Assembly (NCBI GenBank): GCA_965200175.1
Contig: OZ241345.1
Location: 2,728,001 to 2,792,000 of the forward strand
DNA length: 64,000 nucleotides
Source of the DNA: Azophilus sp026709365
GTDB taxonomy: Bacteria > Pseudomonadota > Gammaproteobacteria > Pseudomonadales > Azotimanducaceae
Direction of reading: 5' to 3'
In this document: positions 17,705 through 28,417 of the stretch, one piece after another
Numbering within the stretch: position 1 is the stretch's first letter
How the letters are laid out: each line of letters opens with the position of its first letter
Translations under genes and position numbers: made by a program
The notes under the pieces: model-generated
Told to the model about the DNA's origin: nothing
The model's input: the letters and a program-made list of their open reading frames with translations, nothing else
The model's database searches: none

Positions 17705-18651
17705 CCAGCGCAAGCCTCATGCTGGCCGCTTGGATCACCGAGTCCGTGATCGGCTATCCAGCTTGGCTCAATCGACGCATCCGGCACCCCGTGGTCTGGC
17801 TGGGCACACTGATCGACCGGCTCGACCAAGCCCTGAACCAGCCGGGCCTGGGCCGCCGCCCGCGCCATGCGCTGGGCATGGCCACGACCTTGGTGACCGT
17901 GGCAGTGGCGGGCGGTGCCGGGCTGGCCGCGACGGCATCGCTGTCGGCGTCTCCGCTCGGCTGGCTGGCACAGGCCGCGATTGCCTCCAGCCTGATCGCC
18001 TCCCGCAGCCTGTACGCCCACGTCGCCGCCGTCGCCGTCGCCTTGGAGTGCGAAGACCTTGTCGGCGCCCGCAACGCCGTGGCGCAGATCGTCGGACGCG
18101 AGACCAAGGAGCTGCCGGCCACGGCGGTTGCCGGGGCAGCCTTGGAGAGCCTTGCCGAAAACGCCTCCGATGGCGTCATCGCGCCGCTGATGTGGGGCGC
18201 GCTGTTCGGGCTGCCCGGCCTGGCGGCGTACAAGGCGGTCAACACGCTCGACTCGATGATCGGCCATCGCAACCAGCGCCACGAGGCGTTCGGGGCGTTC
18301 GCCGCCCGCCTCGACGACTTGGCAAACTGGCTGCCGGCGCGGCTGACGGCGTTGCTGTTGGCGAGCGCCAGCTGCCAACGCCAAGCCTTCAGGGTGAGTT
18401 GCCGCGATGCCCGCAAGCACCGCTCGCCAAACGCCGGATGGCCCGAAAGCGCCGCGGCCGGAGCGCTCGGGGTGCGGCTTTCGGGGCCGCGCCGCTACGG
18501 CGGCGAGATCGCTTTGGAGCCTTGGCTGAACGCAGATGGGCGCGACCCGGCGCCGGCGGACGTGCGCCGCGGGCTGGCGCTGTACGTCAGGGCCGCAGGC
18601 CTCGCCGCGCTGCTGCTCGCCGGCATCGTCGGGTTGCAGCGGCTGTTGTGA
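17701..18651 (+). CDS. cbiB: Adenosylcobinamide-phosphate synthase CbiB/CobD
   Basis: Membrane enzyme that attaches aminopropanol phosphate to cobyric acid. 316 residues with several hydrophobic helices. Family motifs are HPVVWLGTLIDRLD near residue 29, ARNAVAQIVGRETKEL near 121, ESLAENASDGVIAPL near 149 and AYKAVNTLDSMIGHRN near 176. ATG overlaps the cobQ stop and its stop overlaps the next gene, so the downstream half of the operon is fully coupled. Confidence 0.94.
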   Translation: MTSASLMLAAWITESVIGYPAWLNRRIRHPVVWLGTLIDRLDQALNQPGLGRRPRHALGMATTLVTVAVAGGAGLAATASLSASPLGWLAQAAIASSLIASRSLYAHVAAVAVALECEDLVGARNAVAQIVGRETKELPATAVAGAALESLAENASDGVIAPLMWGALFGLPGLAAYKAVNTLDSMIGHRNQRHEAFGAFAARLDDLANWLPARLTALLLASASCQRQAFRVSCRDARKHRSPNAGWPESAAAGALGVRLSGPRRYGGEIALEPWLNADGRDPAPADVRRGLALYVRAAGLAALLLAGIVGLQRLL

Positions 18652-19640
18652 ACGCGAACCATGAGCATGGCGGCGCCCTTGACGTCATGCGGCGCCTGTT
18701 TCCCGACGCGCCCGAGCCTTGGATCGACCTCTCCACCGGCATCAATCCTTGGCCTTGGCCGACTTCAGGCCGCGAAACTGACGGGTTCCAGCGTCTGCCC
18801 ACGCAGTCGGATCGTGAACTGTGCACCGCCGCCATGGCCGAAGCCTTCGGCCTGCCCGAACGCGCCGTTTTAGTGGCGCCGGGCAGCGAACTGCTGATCC
18901 ATCTGCTGCCGACGCTGCTGCATCCGCGGCGCATCGCCGTTCTCGCCCCCACCTACGACGACCATGCGCGGACATGGCGGTCCGCGGGCATCGACGTGAC
19001 GGAGACCCGCGACCCGCTCGCCGAGGCTGGGGAAGCGGACGCCGCAGTGATCTGCAATCCCAACAATCCGGACGGCCGGCGCTTTGCGCCGGAACGGATC
19101 GAGGAAGCGCGCCAACGGTTGGCCAAGCGCGACGGTTGGCTGATCGTTGACGAAGCCTTTGCGGATCTTGAGCCGGACCTGAGCGCTGCGTCGCGCGTTC
19201 TGGCCGGCAACCTCATGGTGCTGCGCTCCGCCGGAAAATTCTACGGATTGCCTGGGCTGCGGCTCGGCGCCCTGCTCGGACCACCGGAGCTTCTGCGCTC
19301 GCTGGCGGCGCGCCTCGGCACCTGGAGCGTGTCAACGCCGGCGCTGGCAATCGGCGCCGCGGCCTATGCGGACCGCGCCTGGCAGGCGGCAACGCGGCGG
19401 CGGCTTGCCGAGGCGCGGCGGCGGCTTGACCGGGTGCTGCGTCAAGGGCGGTGCCGCGTGCTGGGCGGAACCGACCTGTTCCGTTACGTAGAGGTGCCGG
19501 ACGCCCTTGCGGCCTGGCATCGGCTGTCCAGCCAGGGCGTTTACGTTCGGCGCTTCCCCCGGAGCGGCTTCCACCTGCGGATCGGACTGCCGAAGGACGC
19601 CGAAGCCGAAGCCAGGCTGGGGGCTGCGCTCAAGTTCTGA
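18648..19640 (+). CDS. cobD: L-threonine-O-3-phosphate decarboxylase (PLP-dependent, CobD/CobC type)
   Basis: Makes (R)-1-amino-2-propanol phosphate, the linker used by CbiB. Class I aminotransferase fold, 330 residues: HGGALDVMRRLFPDAP, DLSTGINPWP near residue 27, the aspartate region VICNPNNPDGR near 125 and the PLP lysine in RSAGKFYGLPGLRLG near 190. GTG at 18648 overlaps the cbiB stop; a long open frame upstream is out-of-register cobQ/cbiB sequence. Naming varies (Salmonella CobD, Pseudomonas CobC). Last plus-strand gene of the cobalamin block. Confidence 0.92.
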   Translation: MNANHEHGGALDVMRRLFPDAPEPWIDLSTGINPWPWPTSGRETDGFQRLPTQSDRELCTAAMAEAFGLPERAVLVAPGSELLIHLLPTLLHPRRIAVLAPTYDDHARTWRSAGIDVTETRDPLAEAGEADAAVICNPNNPDGRRFAPERIEEARQRLAKRDGWLIVDEAFADLEPDLSAASRVLAGNLMVLRSAGKFYGLPGLRLGALLGPPELLRSLAARLGTWSVSTPALAIGAAAYADRAWQAATRRRLAEARRRLDRVLRQGRCRVLGGTDLFRYVEVPDALAAWHRLSSQGVYVRRFPRSGFHLRIGLPKDAEAEARLGAALKF

Positions 19641-19646
19641 GGAGCG

Positions 19647-20165
19647 CTAGGCCGGCTTCACGGTCAGCGGCAATCCCGCGACCATGAACTCCACCCGGCG
19701 GCAAACCGCGGCGACCTCCCGATTCAGTTCGCCTTGGGCGTCCCGAAATGCCCGGCCCAAGGGCGTATCGGGCACCAGGCCCATGCCGACCTCGTTGGAA
19801 ACCAGAATGACGGGACCGGACGCAGCCGCCAGAAAGGCGGCGAGCGAACGCGCCTGGGCACCCGCATCCCAGCGTTCGCGCAAGCAATTGGACAGCCAAA
19901 GCGTCAGGCAATCGACCACCACCACCCTGGCCGGAGACAACTCGGCCCGCAATGCGCCGATCAGGTCCAAGGGCACCTCCAGCGTCCTGAAGCCGCCGCC
20001 GCGCTCGGCGCGGTGCCGGGCGATGCGGCGGGTCATCTCCGCATCAGACCGTTGCGCGGTGGCGATGAAGACCCGCTCCCCGTCGGTTTCCTGGGCCAGC
20101 TGCAGCGCTCGCCGGCTCTTGCCCGACCGGGCGCCCCCAATAACCAGGATGCCGTGCATGTCCAT
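19647..20165 (-). CDS. cobU: Adenosylcobinamide kinase / guanylyltransferase CobU
   Basis: Phosphorylates adenosylcobinamide and then loads GMP to give adenosylcobinamide-GDP, the substrate of CobS. P-loop GGARSGKS lies near the N-terminus, ATAQRSDAEMTRRIARHRAERG contains the histidine that carries GMP, and VVVDCLTLWLSN and VSNEVGMGLVP follow. About 172 residues, normal length. ATG at 20165 or 20159 is preferred over an upstream TTG. It faces the cobD gene with a 6-bp gap, so it is transcribed separately and may be under other control. Confidence 0.94.
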   Translation of the reverse strand: MDMHGILVIGGARSGKSRRALQLAQETDGERVFIATAQRSDAEMTRRIARHRAERGGGFRTLEVPLDLIGALRAELSPARVVVVDCLTLWLSNCLRERWDAGAQARSLAAFLAAASGPVILVSNEVGMGLVPDTPLGRAFRDAQGELNREVAAVCRRVEFMVAGLPLTVKPA

Positions 20166-20235
20166 CACCGCCAAGAGCAAAAGAAGGCGTTCGGGCTAGT
20201 AAACTAGATCACCCCATCGTCTTCAACGGTTCAGG

Positions 20236-21519
20236 ATGAGCAACTCGGGCAGCGACGATCAGGGTTCCTTGGCGAGCTCGGCACGGGAACAACTCGGAAG
20301 GTCCCGCGCCGATTGGCGCTGGGGTGCGGCGCTGGCGCTGTTTCTGTGCGCCTTCGGCGGCTTCCTGTCCGGGGTCAGCCTGACCGAGCGGCCCGAGGTC
20401 GCGCACTCCGGCTGGTTGACCAAGGCGTACTACAGCCTAGGGTTGTTCGTGGTCGGCGGCCTGGACATCGGCACACCGATCGGCGGGCCGCTGCTGGCGC
20501 GCTGCCTCATCTGGATCGCCTACTTCGGCGCCCCGATTCTGGCGGCGTCCGCCGTGATCGAAGCGGTGGCCAGAATCCTGTCGCCCCGGCCTTGGCAATT
20601 GCGGCGCATCCGCCATCATGTCGTGATCGTCGGCACCGGCGCCATGACCGACAGCTATCTGCGGGTGCTGCGCCGACGCGAGCCGCGGCGCCGGGTGGTG
20701 GTGGTCGATGAGCGCATCGACCTGATACGGCGGCAGGAACTGCAGCAGACATTCAACGCCACCGTGGTCACGGGCGACATCACCCACGAGTTCCTGATCA
20801 GGGCCCTGCGGCTGCATCGCGCCAGCAAGGTGGTGCTGCTCGGCGAAAGCGACTTCCAATCCTACGAGGCGGCCAGCCGCATGCTCGCCAAGTTTCCCAA
20901 GCTCGCCGGGCGCATCGTGCTGCGCTGCCACAACCTGCGCTTCATGCGCGCGCTCCAGGAAACGGCCGTCGCCCGACAGTGCCTGACGTTCAATTCCTAC
21001 CAACTGGCCGCCGCCGGATTGGTTCGGGATCATCTCATCGACCACTTCCATCAAACGAGCGAGCGCGATGCCGTGGTCATTGCGGGATTTGGGCGATTCG
21101 GCCAGACCACCCTGGAGGAGCTGCAGGCCCACGCCGAGCGGGAAATCTCCTCGGTCGCGCTGATCGACTCCGATGCGGCCCGGCGGCTGCTGGTTGCCGA
21201 GGAGCAGCGCCGAATCGGCGGCAGCTACCGCCGGGAGATACTGGAGGGCAACATTTCCCATCCCGAAGTCTGGGCCCAGCTTGACGGGGTGATGGACCTC
21301 TCCGTCGGTTCGCCGACGGTCATTCTCGGAACGGGCAACGTCGAGGAGAACCTGCGGGCGGCGCTCTGGATCAAGGGCCGGCACCCCAACGCCCTGGTTT
21401 TTTCCCGCACCACGGACAGCTCCCAACTCGCACTCCAGGTGGGCGCGGAGCACGACATCAACTCCTTCAGCATTCGGCAGCTGGTCGAGGACAACATTCC
21501 AGTCGAATGGCTGGGCTGA
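20236..21519 (+). CDS. 2TM channel-like protein with TrkA-N/RCK domains
   Basis: Probable inner-membrane ion channel gated by nucleotide-binding RCK domains. Residues 29-49 form TM1 and about 88-108 TM2; between them YYSLGLFVVGGLDIGTP resembles a pore helix and selectivity filter, but with GGLDIGTP instead of the potassium-channel TVGYGD signature. Then come two Rossmann-like RCK modules: HHVVIVGTGAMTDSYLRVL near residue 130 and DAVVIAGFGRFGQTTLEEL near 279. The overall plan is that of RCK potassium channels or CASTOR/POLLUX-like channels. Ion choice is unknown. It stands alone between cobU and a membrane peptidase gene. Confidence 0.7.
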   Translation: MSNSGSDDQGSLASSAREQLGRSRADWRWGAALALFLCAFGGFLSGVSLTERPEVAHSGWLTKAYYSLGLFVVGGLDIGTPIGGPLLARCLIWIAYFGAPILAASAVIEAVARILSPRPWQLRRIRHHVVIVGTGAMTDSYLRVLRRREPRRRVVVVDERIDLIRRQELQQTFNATVVTGDITHEFLIRALRLHRASKVVLLGESDFQSYEAASRMLAKFPKLAGRIVLRCHNLRFMRALQETAVARQCLTFNSYQLAAAGLVRDHLIDHFHQTSERDAVVIAGFGRFGQTTLEELQAHAEREISSVALIDSDAARRLLVAEEQRRIGGSYRREILEGNISHPEVWAQLDGVMDLSVGSPTVILGTGNVEENLRAALWIKGRHPNALVFSRTTDSSQLALQVGAEHDINSFSIRQLVEDNIPVEWLG

Positions 21520-21524
21520 AAGCG

Positions 21525-22151
21525 CTAGGCGACCACCAGAAAGACGACCCCGCCGATGCCGCCAACCAAGTAGCGCCCGCGGATGAAGGTCCGATTGATG
21601 TGGGCGAACGCCTTTGACGGCTGCAGGCCGCCCCAGTTGGTGCGGACGATGATGGGCCACTCGATGACGCTGGCAAACACCGCGAAGGCGAAGGTGGCGG
21701 CGACGAAACCGGATTGCGCCGGCGTGGCCATGGGCAGCAGCAGAAAGGCGGCGGCGAAGACCCCCCAATGGGCGACGTTGCCGCCGAGGCTCATGGCGGT
21801 GAACTGCGCCAGGGAGTTGCCTTCCAGATCGAAGCGATAGCGGAAGAACGAAAGGCCCGGCGGCTTGACCCGAGGCGCCGCCGCGCGGGCCAGCTTGGCA
21901 CCGGCGTAGTGGCCCCACTCATGCAACAGGTTGGTGATGACCCAGCCCGCCACCAGCGCATTGCCCACGGCCACGATCTGGGCCAGCAGCAAGCCGCTGT
22001 GAGCGGCCCAAGCCTGCGCGCCGCCGAACAGCGCAAGGCCGGCCAGAATGAGAGCGGCGTCCTGAATCAACTGGCCGCCGAGCGCCGGCTCCGCGGCATC
22101 GCCGGCGCCTATGCCCAGATCGGCGCCAATGTCCTGATCGTCCGCCATCAC
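21525..22151 (-). CDS. M50-like membrane metallopeptidase
   Basis: 208-residue protein with about four to five hydrophobic helices. LLHEWGHYAGAKLA near residue 75 is an HExxH zinc motif inside a membrane helix, as in site-2-protease-like M50 peptidases. I do not see the second conserved NPDG-type motif clearly, so activity is uncertain. The N-terminal 30 residues are acidic and probably cytoplasmic. It converges on the RCK channel gene with a 5-bp gap. Upstream lie two hairpin repeats. Confidence 0.6.
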   Translation of the reverse strand: MMADDQDIGADLGIGAGDAAEPALGGQLIQDAALILAGLALFGGAQAWAAHSGLLLAQIVAVGNALVAGWVITNLLHEWGHYAGAKLARAAAPRVKPPGLSFFRYRFDLEGNSLAQFTAMSLGGNVAHWGVFAAAFLLLPMATPAQSGFVAATFAFAVFASVIEWPIIVRTNWGGLQPSKAFAHINRTFIRGRYLVGGIGGVVFLVVA

Positions 22152-22224
22152 AAGCTCCCTGAGTTAAAGTTGTTGGAGTTTATGACAAGCGGTCGATGCC
22201 AACCAACCGATGTCAAGCACACCT

Positions 22225-22313
22225 TGTGCGGGCTCGGAAACACATCGGAATCGGACCCGCGCGACGAGCGCGGAGTTTCGCGTCGGCGAAACTCCCACGA
22301 ACCCTAGGTTCGC
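22225..22313 (+). repeat. Two-hairpin repeat, copy 1
   Basis: Framework TGTGCGGGCTCGGAAACA, then hairpin 1 GGAGTTTCGC-GTCG-GCGAAACTCC (22272-22295), then hairpin 2 CGAACC-CTA-GGTTCG (22298-22312). First of two head-to-tail copies in the gap 22152-22491. Confidence 0.85.
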
Positions 22314-22336
22314 CGAGACCGCTTCGCGGGCCGCCT

Positions 22337-22430
22337 TGTGCGGGCTCAGCAACCTATCGGAAACCAGCCTGAGCTGCAGCGCGGAGTTTCGCGCAGCGAA
22401 ACTCCATCCGCACCCGCGAAGCGGGTGCGC
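22337..22430 (+). repeat. Two-hairpin repeat, copy 2
   Basis: Hairpin 1 GGAGTTTCGC-GCA-GCGAAACTCC (22383-22405) is perfect; hairpin 2 is CGCACCCGC-GAA-GCGGGTGCG (22409-22429), different in sequence from copy 1 but again perfect with a 3-nt loop. A T-run (CACTTTTTT) follows at once, so this copy could act as an intrinsic terminator on the plus strand. Confidence 0.85.
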
Positions 22431-22491
22431 CTTCACTTTTTTCGCTCTTCTTTGATAGACTCGCCGCCCCTTTGCCGAGGAGGTCAGCGTC

Positions 22492-23135
22492 ATGTCCATT
22501 GTGGAGAAGACTGGCTTCATGCTCATGAGTTCGGAGCGCCGCAGCCTTCTTTTCGCCGGCTGCCTGTTGGCGTCCGTCGTCGCCGCCCTCATTGTCAACA
22601 GCGCCGGTAGCGTTGCGCCAACGGCTCCTTCCGCGTTGGACGGCACCCCAGCCCCTGGGCTTAAGACCTTTCCCGTAGCCAAGCCCCACCATGCCGGCCC
22701 GTCTTGGGAGCAGCGGCGCGAGGCGTTCGGCTGGCGGATGCACGAGGCCTTCGGCGTTGCCTCGGATCGCGCCATTGAGTTCGCCGGCTGGATACTTGAG
22801 GCCGCCGACCGTCAGCAACTGGCGCCGGAGTTGATCGCCAGCCTCGTGTTCACGGAGAGTTCCTTCCGCAAGCAGGTTCGCTCCCAAGCGGGGGCCATTG
22901 GCCCGGCCCAGGTCAAGCCCGACTATTGGGCTGACTTCTGCGGGGTGCGCGACCTGTGGGATCCGGAACAGAACATCTATTGCGGCGCCCAAGTGCTGGC
23001 CCATCTTCAGGAGCGTTGCGGCGCCTTGACGTGCGCGTTGGCCAGCTACAACGTCGGCTTCAACGGGCGTCAGAGCCAATCGGGCCTGCGCTACGTCTCC
23101 CGAATCGAGCGTCACCGGTCCAAGCTCGATCAAAT

Positions 23136-23139
<4 letters not shown>
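22492..23139 (+). CDS. Lytic transglycosylase, SLT family
   Basis: Periplasmic peptidoglycan-cleaving enzyme, 215 residues. A single N-terminal hydrophobic segment (about residues 18-39) acts as signal or anchor, then a Pro/Ala linker, then the SLT domain. Its start LIASLVFTESSFRKQVRS near residue 115 carries the catalytic Glu; GAIGPAQVKPDYW and ALASYNVGFNG follow as usual. GAGGAGGT lies shortly upstream of the ATG. It converges on glnS with a 4-bp overlap of stops. No substrate-specific partner is visible. Confidence 0.85.
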
Positions 23140-24776
<1,637 letters not shown>

Positions 24777-24956
24777 TGCGGGTTGGGCGCGTTTTGCGGC
24801 GAAAAGCCTATTGTAGCCGCACAAGCCCCCGCACGGCGCGGACTCAAGCCCGTCGTCGATGGCGCCGATGGGGGGTCAGCCACGACGGGGATGGGTCTTT
24901 GGTAAACTCAGCCGCGTTGATCTGGTGTCCTTTCCGGGACAGGACGGAAGCTTGCC

Positions 24957-26339
24957 ATGCCGTTGCGGCTTTCAGCCGGAGTCTTGGCGCTGGCGCTGCT
25001 GCTTGCCTTTGCGGAGTGGCTGGCCAAGGCCCGTCCCGCCGAAGCGCAGCGGGCCGACGCCCTCTCCGGCATCCATTGGTATGCGCTCAGCATGGGCGCT
25101 GCGCCGATCGGCCACCTGACCACGGAGGCTGGACGCGACCTGCACGGCGGGTGGCGGTTTCAGTCGTTCATGCTCTTTTCGGTTGACGGCGCCGCACCGG
25201 TCAGCATCAGTGAGTCCTTGGCCTTCGATCCGCTGCCGCCCTATCGCCTGATTCGCGCCGAGCATTGGAGCGACCGGGCCGGATCGGCCACGGAGGGCGT
25301 CGTCCTCGAATGGTCCGACGACGGCGGACGGGCGCAGTTCCGGCGCGGCGATGCGGTCCGGGAGCATTCCATCGATTGGGCCTATTCGTTGGGCGACTAC
25401 TTGGCGCTGGAATCCTGGCTGGCCGCTGAACAGCCGCAAAGCGGGGCCCGTTTCCGGGTCAGGAGCCTGGACTTCAACGCAGCCAAGCTGGTCAACAAGC
25501 CCTTCAAGGTCCTGGAAAGGAACGCGGTCGGCTATCGCTTCGCCAGCCCCGCGCCCCTGCGCGCCACGGAAATCCAACTCGACAGCCGCTACGTGCCGGT
25601 GGCGTTTTCGATGTCGGGCCTGTTCTCGCTAACCCGCGCAACCGAGGCGGAGGCCCTCAGGGCGCGCCCGCCGCTGCACCTGACCGACCATCGGATCGCC
25701 TTGGACCGGCACCTGCCCAACCACGGCGAGATTGAGCGTTTGGTGCTGATCGCGGAGGATGCGGAAGGGCTCGACGCCATCTGGCCGGAGGCGCGCCGGG
25801 GCCTTGGCGGTTGGCGCCTTGAACTCGAAGCCGAGCCTGTGGCGGCGGCCGACCCGGCCGCATTCCTCAGCGAGACGCTGCGCTTTCCCATCCATCATCA
25901 ACAGGTCGCCCGCTTGGCCAACCGGGTCGTGGAATCCGCCGAAACCGACGAGGACCGGTTGGCCGCCTTGGTGGCCTTCGTCCACGCCTACATTGACTAT
26001 CAGCCGGATGCGCCGCCAACCAGCGTCCTCGAGACCATCGAGCGCCGAACCGGCGACTGCACCGAGTATGCGGACCTGCTCACCACCCTGGCCCGATCCC
26101 TGGGCTGGCCCGCCCGAACGGTGGTCGGCTTGGCGTATTCAGGGGGGCAGGAGCCGGCCCTGGCCTTCCATGCCTGGAATGAAGTGGCCTTGGACGGCTT
26201 CTGGCGCGCGGTGGATCCCACATGGAACCAGCTTCGCGCCGACGCCAGCCACATTCCGCTGCGGGGTGACGCGACCGCGCTGCTGCGCCTGATGCAAGGC
26301 GGCGGCGGGCTTCGATTCCGGGTGGCTGAGGTGGACTAA
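24957..26339 (+). CDS. Exported transglutaminase-like cysteine protein
   Basis: Signal peptide at residues 1-31 (MPLRLSAGVLALALLLAFAE...), so probably periplasmic. Residues of about 40-310 form a beta-rich region without a name I can give. The C-terminal transglutaminase-like core has the full triad: Cys in RRTGDCTEYADLL near residue 366, His in FHAWNEV near 404 and Asp in VDPTWNQ near 421. Such proteins act as proteases or amidases on the envelope; the substrate is unknown. Single gene between glnS, which diverges from it, and a thiolase-like gene. Confidence 0.8.
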   Translation: MPLRLSAGVLALALLLAFAEWLAKARPAEAQRADALSGIHWYALSMGAAPIGHLTTEAGRDLHGGWRFQSFMLFSVDGAAPVSISESLAFDPLPPYRLIRAEHWSDRAGSATEGVVLEWSDDGGRAQFRRGDAVREHSIDWAYSLGDYLALESWLAAEQPQSGARFRVRSLDFNAAKLVNKPFKVLERNAVGYRFASPAPLRATEIQLDSRYVPVAFSMSGLFSLTRATEAEALRARPPLHLTDHRIALDRHLPNHGEIERLVLIAEDAEGLDAIWPEARRGLGGWRLELEAEPVAAADPAAFLSETLRFPIHHQQVARLANRVVESAETDEDRLAALVAFVHAYIDYQPDAPPTSVLETIERRTGDCTEYADLLTTLARSLGWPARTVVGLAYSGGQEPALAFHAWNEVALDGFWRAVDPTWNQLRADASHIPLRGDATALLRLMQGGGGLRFRVAEVD

Positions 26340-26408
26340 CCCGGTCGCGATTAAGCGATGCCAACGAATTGCGGCGCCAGCTATTGCGCGCCGGCGAGGC
26401 GGGCGCGG

Positions 26409-26496
26409 CGAACCTACGGTTCGTTGGCGTTTCGCTACGCGAAACTCCGCCACCGTTGCGTGGATCGGATTCCGAAATGTTTCCTAAGCCCGCTCA
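26409..26496 (-). repeat. Two-hairpin repeat, copy 3 (reverse orientation)
   Basis: Read on the minus strand: framework GCGGGCTTAGGAAACAT, hairpin 1 GGAGTTTCGC-GTA-GCGAAACGCC (one mismatch, 26426-26448) and hairpin 2 CGAACC-GTA-GGTTCG (26409-26423). It is the only copy pointing left. Confidence 0.82.
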
Positions 26497-26538
26497 GTTA
26501 TCATGGGCGTCCACTTTTCCCCGCAGCTGGAGATGGCC

Positions 26539-28011
26539 ATGGAAACACCGGTGCTCGTAGGCGTGGCGCAGATCAGCCAGCGCACCGAGGCGCTCGACGA
26601 ACGCAAGGAACCCGTTGACCTGATGATCGACGCAAGCCGGGCGGCGGCAGAGGACGCCGGCTGTCCCAAGTTGGCGGCTCAAGCGGGCTCGATTCGCGTC
26701 ATTCGGGGCTACTGGCCCTACCAAAATCCAGCCCGGGCCGTCGGCGAAGCGCTCGGCAGCGCCGCGGCCGAGACGGCCCTGACGCCCTTCGGCGGCAACT
26801 TCGTGCAAACGGTGGTGAACCGCTCCGTCCTCGACATCCAAGCCGGCCTCCATGACGTCATCCTCATCACCGGCGCGGAATGCGGCCACACTCGAGCGCG
26901 GCTGCGCCGAGCTGGCGCCAAGCCGGAGTGGCGCAGCATCGACGGAACGCCGGATCTGCGCATCGGCGAGGACGTGACCATGGGGCATCCGGCGGAGTTG
27001 GCTCTGGGCATCGACCGGCCGATCCGCATGTATCCCATCATGGAGACCGCCCGCCGCCACCATCTCGGCGAAGCGGTGGATGCCCACATGGCGCGCATCT
27101 CCGAGCTCTGGGCGAGCTTTTCCGCAGTGGCTGCGGAAAACCCCCATGCCTGGCTGCGGGAGGCCAAGACCGCCGCGGAGATCCGCAGCCCCTCGGCAGC
27201 CAACCGGCCGGTTTCGTTCCCGTACCCCAAGTTCATGAACTCGAACAGCAATGTCGATCAAGGCGCCGCGCTGATACTGTGTTCCGAGCGCAAGGCGCAA
27301 GCCTTGGGCGTTCCGAGACGGAAGTGGGTCTATCCCTGGGCGGGAGCGGACGCCCACGACCACTATCTCGTCTCCAACCGGGACAACCTGCACAGCTCCC
27401 CAGCCATCCGGCTCGCAGCCCGCCGGGCATTGGAGTGGGCAGGCTGGCAGCCTGCGGCGCTGGACCACGTGGACCTTTACAGCTGCTTTCCCATCGCCGT
27501 CCAGGTGGCGGCTGCCGAAATCGGCTTGAATGGCTCCAACGGCTCCGATGCAAAGCTGCCGCTGACCGTGACCGGCGGCTTGACCTTTGCCGGCGGCCCC
27601 CTGAACAACTACGTGATGCACGCCATCGCCCGCATGGCGGAAGTGCTGCGCAGCGACCCGGGCGGGAAGGGCCTGGTGTCGGCCAACGGCGGCTACCTCA
27701 CCAAGCACGCCATTGGCCTGTACAGCACGCAGCCGCCCCCGCGTCCCTTCCGGCACGAGACGCCGCAGGCGGAGGTGGATGCGCTGCCGGCCCGTGACCT
27801 CGTAGCAGACCACCAGGGCCGGGCCACCGTTGAGGGATACTCCGTGATGTACGGCACCAACGGCCCCGAGGTGGCCCACATCGCCGGGCGCCTCGACGGC
27901 GGTGAGCGAACTTGGGCCAACTGCCGGGACGCCGACACCCTCGACGCCATGATCCAACAGGAGTTCTGCGGCCGTTCGATGAGCCTGAATGCCGGCGAAG
28001 CCCGCTTCTGA
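26539..28011 (+). CDS. Acetyl-CoA acetyltransferase-like protein (thiolase fold)
   Basis: Thiolase-superfamily protein of about 490 residues with a C-terminal extension (VEGYSVMYGTNGPEVAHIAGRLDGG), as in the SCP2/acetyltransferase-like group that carries an OB-type tail. Visible: VVNRSVLDIQAGLHDVILITG near residue 87, DLYSCFPIAVQ near 313 and VTGGLTFAGGPLNNYVMHA near 345. The N-terminal nucleophilic Cys of true thiolases is not obvious (GAECGHT is the nearest). Start ATG at 26539 is chosen for the GGAG six bases upstream; 26503 and 26533 are weaker. It overlaps the following RDD gene by 23 bp. Likely role in acyl-CoA or sterol-like side-chain metabolism; substrate unknown. Confidence 0.7.
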   Translation: METPVLVGVAQISQRTEALDERKEPVDLMIDASRAAAEDAGCPKLAAQAGSIRVIRGYWPYQNPARAVGEALGSAAAETALTPFGGNFVQTVVNRSVLDIQAGLHDVILITGAECGHTRARLRRAGAKPEWRSIDGTPDLRIGEDVTMGHPAELALGIDRPIRMYPIMETARRHHLGEAVDAHMARISELWASFSAVAAENPHAWLREAKTAAEIRSPSAANRPVSFPYPKFMNSNSNVDQGAALILCSERKAQALGVPRRKWVYPWAGADAHDHYLVSNRDNLHSSPAIRLAARRALEWAGWQPAALDHVDLYSCFPIAVQVAAAEIGLNGSNGSDAKLPLTVTGGLTFAGGPLNNYVMHAIARMAEVLRSDPGGKGLVSANGGYLTKHAIGLYSTQPPPRPFRHETPQAEVDALPARDLVADHQGRATVEGYSVMYGTNGPEVAHIAGRLDGGERTWANCRDADTLDAMIQQEFCGRSMSLNAGEARF

Positions 28012-28417
28012 ACCGCGCCGGGCGGGCCTGCCGCGCCGTCTGGCCGCGATGTTCTATGACGCCCTGCTGATTCTGGCGATCTGGATGATCACCTTGCTGG
28101 CCATGGTGGTCGCCAACGGCGGCGAGCCCGTGCTTGGCGCACCCGTGCAAACCCTGCTTTTTTTGGAGGCCTTCGCTTTCTTCGCGTACTTTTGGACCGC
28201 AGCTGGCCAAACGGCGGGCATGCGCGCGTGGCGGCTGCGCTTGGTGTCCAACGCCGGCGGGCGCATCAGCCTGCACCAGGCGACGTTGCGCTTTGCGGTG
28301 GCGTTGGTGGCTTTCGGGGGCCTCGGCATCGGCTACTTCTGGGCGTTGATCGATCGCCAGGGCCGAACCTGGCCGGACCTCGCCAGCCATTCCCGGGTGG
28401 AGCGTTACGCCGATTAG
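27989..28417 (+). CDS. RDD family membrane protein
   Basis: 142 residues with three hydrophobic segments (about 27-45, 53-70 and 102-120). RRLAAMFYDALLI near residue 15 fits the RDD signature, and the QTAGMRAWRLRLVS block after the second helix is typical. Function of the family is poorly known; some members affect ion homeostasis. It starts inside the 3' end of the thiolase-like gene and its stop overlaps that of lptG, with which it converges. Confidence 0.8.
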   Translation: MPAKPASEPRRAGLPRRLAAMFYDALLILAIWMITLLAMVVANGGEPVLGAPVQTLLFLEAFAFFAYFWTAAGQTAGMRAWRLRLVSNAGGRISLHQATLRFAVALVAFGGLGIGYFWALIDRQGRTWPDLASHSRVERYAD

